From Rhizobium sp. Q54 (GTDB taxonomy: Bacteria; Pseudomonadota; Alphaproteobacteria; Reyranellales; Reyranellaceae): a stretch of 50,386 nt of DNA. Position numbers and translations under genes: made by a program. The stretch spans positions 1 through 50,386 of the forward strand of contig CAMDOT010000016.1 in NCBI GenBank assembly GCA_945903635.1, read 5' to 3'. Below the pieces are notes generated by a model. It saw nothing but the letters and a program-made list of their open reading frames with translations. It made no database searches and was not told the DNA's origin. This document shows, one piece after another, positions 50,267 to 50,386 of this stretch. The first letter of the stretch is position 1. The number at the start of each line of letters is the position of its first letter.

Positions 50267-50386
50267 TTTTGGGGGATCATAGGGCGGGCAGCATGCAGGT
50301 GAGGACCTTGAGACGGAGATATTCTTCGTTACGCAATCCGTAGGCTCGTCGCTGCAGGACGCGGATCTTGTTGTTGAGTCCCTCGA
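50241..50386 (-). mobile_element. ISL3-family insertion sequence, 3' end (partial)
   Basis: The element's terminus starts with GGCTCTTCCG at 50241, the usual ISL3 inverted-repeat form. The minus-strand reading from the window end gives the C-terminal part of a transposase. The rest of the element is outside the window. It interrupts the STAND NTPase gene. Confidence 0.82.
50277..50386 (-). CDS. ISL3-family transposase, C-terminal fragment
   Basis: On the minus strand the frame ends EGLNNKIRVLQRRAYGLR, then NEEYLRLKVLTCMLPAL and TGA at 50277-50279. This is the conserved end of ISL3 transposases, where the preceding DDE residues and zinc knuckle lie upstream (beyond 50386). The frame is open to the window edge. 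The fragment shows no stop or frameshift, so the IS may be intact. Confidence 0.82.
   Translation of the reverse strand, partial: EGLNNKIRVLQRRAYGLRNEEYLRLKVLTCMLPAL

Overview
The window is a GC-rich (by eye about 65-68%), densely packed stretch of bacterial chromosome. Family content and gene style (CoA transferases, SDRs, aerobic dehydrogenases, a cyanide-insensitive bd-type oxidase, DUF2474 and DUF6356 proteins, a phosphonate-type ABC cluster, mosaic palindromic repeats) point to a soil or water alphaproteobacterium, perhaps of the Rhodospirillales/Reyranella or Bradyrhizobium kind. This placement is inference: no rRNA or housekeeping marker is present.

Layout. 1-1658: the 3' end of a TRAP transporter permease and a beta-lactamase-fold hydrolase. 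1662-5878 (minus): a tightly coupled catabolic operon (SDR, phytanoyl-CoA dioxygenase-like, polysaccharide deacetylase-like, VOC, class III nucleotide cyclase). 5972-7077: a coupled exported methionine sulfoxide reductase pair, msrB-msrA. 7079-13634: TerC, an MFS exporter, an aldo/keto reductase, a concealed SelW-like selenoprotein gene with an in-frame UGA (10214-10447), a 2-hydroxyacid dehydrogenase with an Lrp regulator, a DUF6356 protein, a hydrolase and a ribosome-hibernation factor. 13657-16772 (minus): HCCA isomerase-like protein, a membrane protein, an M20 amidohydrolase and an alpha/beta hydrolase. 16826-21329: a lipoprotein, the cydAB oxidase with its small DUF2474 partner, and an asparaginase. 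21326-29527: hydantoinase B, a molybdopterin dehydrogenase large subunit, an SH3-like protein, a DUF35/thiolase pair, a methyltransferase and a flavin monooxygenase. 29589-39426 (plus): a fused CoA transferase, nitronate monooxygenase, class III alcohol dehydrogenase, MBL hydrolase, SMP-30, three SDRs and a CMD protein. 39380-45734: LysR regulator, Fe-dependent alcohol dehydrogenase, phnDCE and a peptide-type binding protein. 46008-49247 (minus): an FAD oxidoreductase flanked by an adenine deaminase gene and a 3' remnant of a second copy. 49394-50386: a more AT-rich, probably foreign restriction/STAND NTPase gene cut by an ISL3-family element.

Most of the window is catabolism and transport of small organic acids, amides, purine-like compounds, nitronates and phosphonates. 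The items most worth attention are the UGA-containing selW-like gene with a SECIS-like hairpin, the composite palindromic repeat read through in frame inside the CoA transferase gene, the adenine deaminase remnant, and the IS-truncated defence-like NTPase. Three palindromic repeat families sit at gene ends or starts, where they appear to supply stop codons, ribosome-binding sites or linkers.
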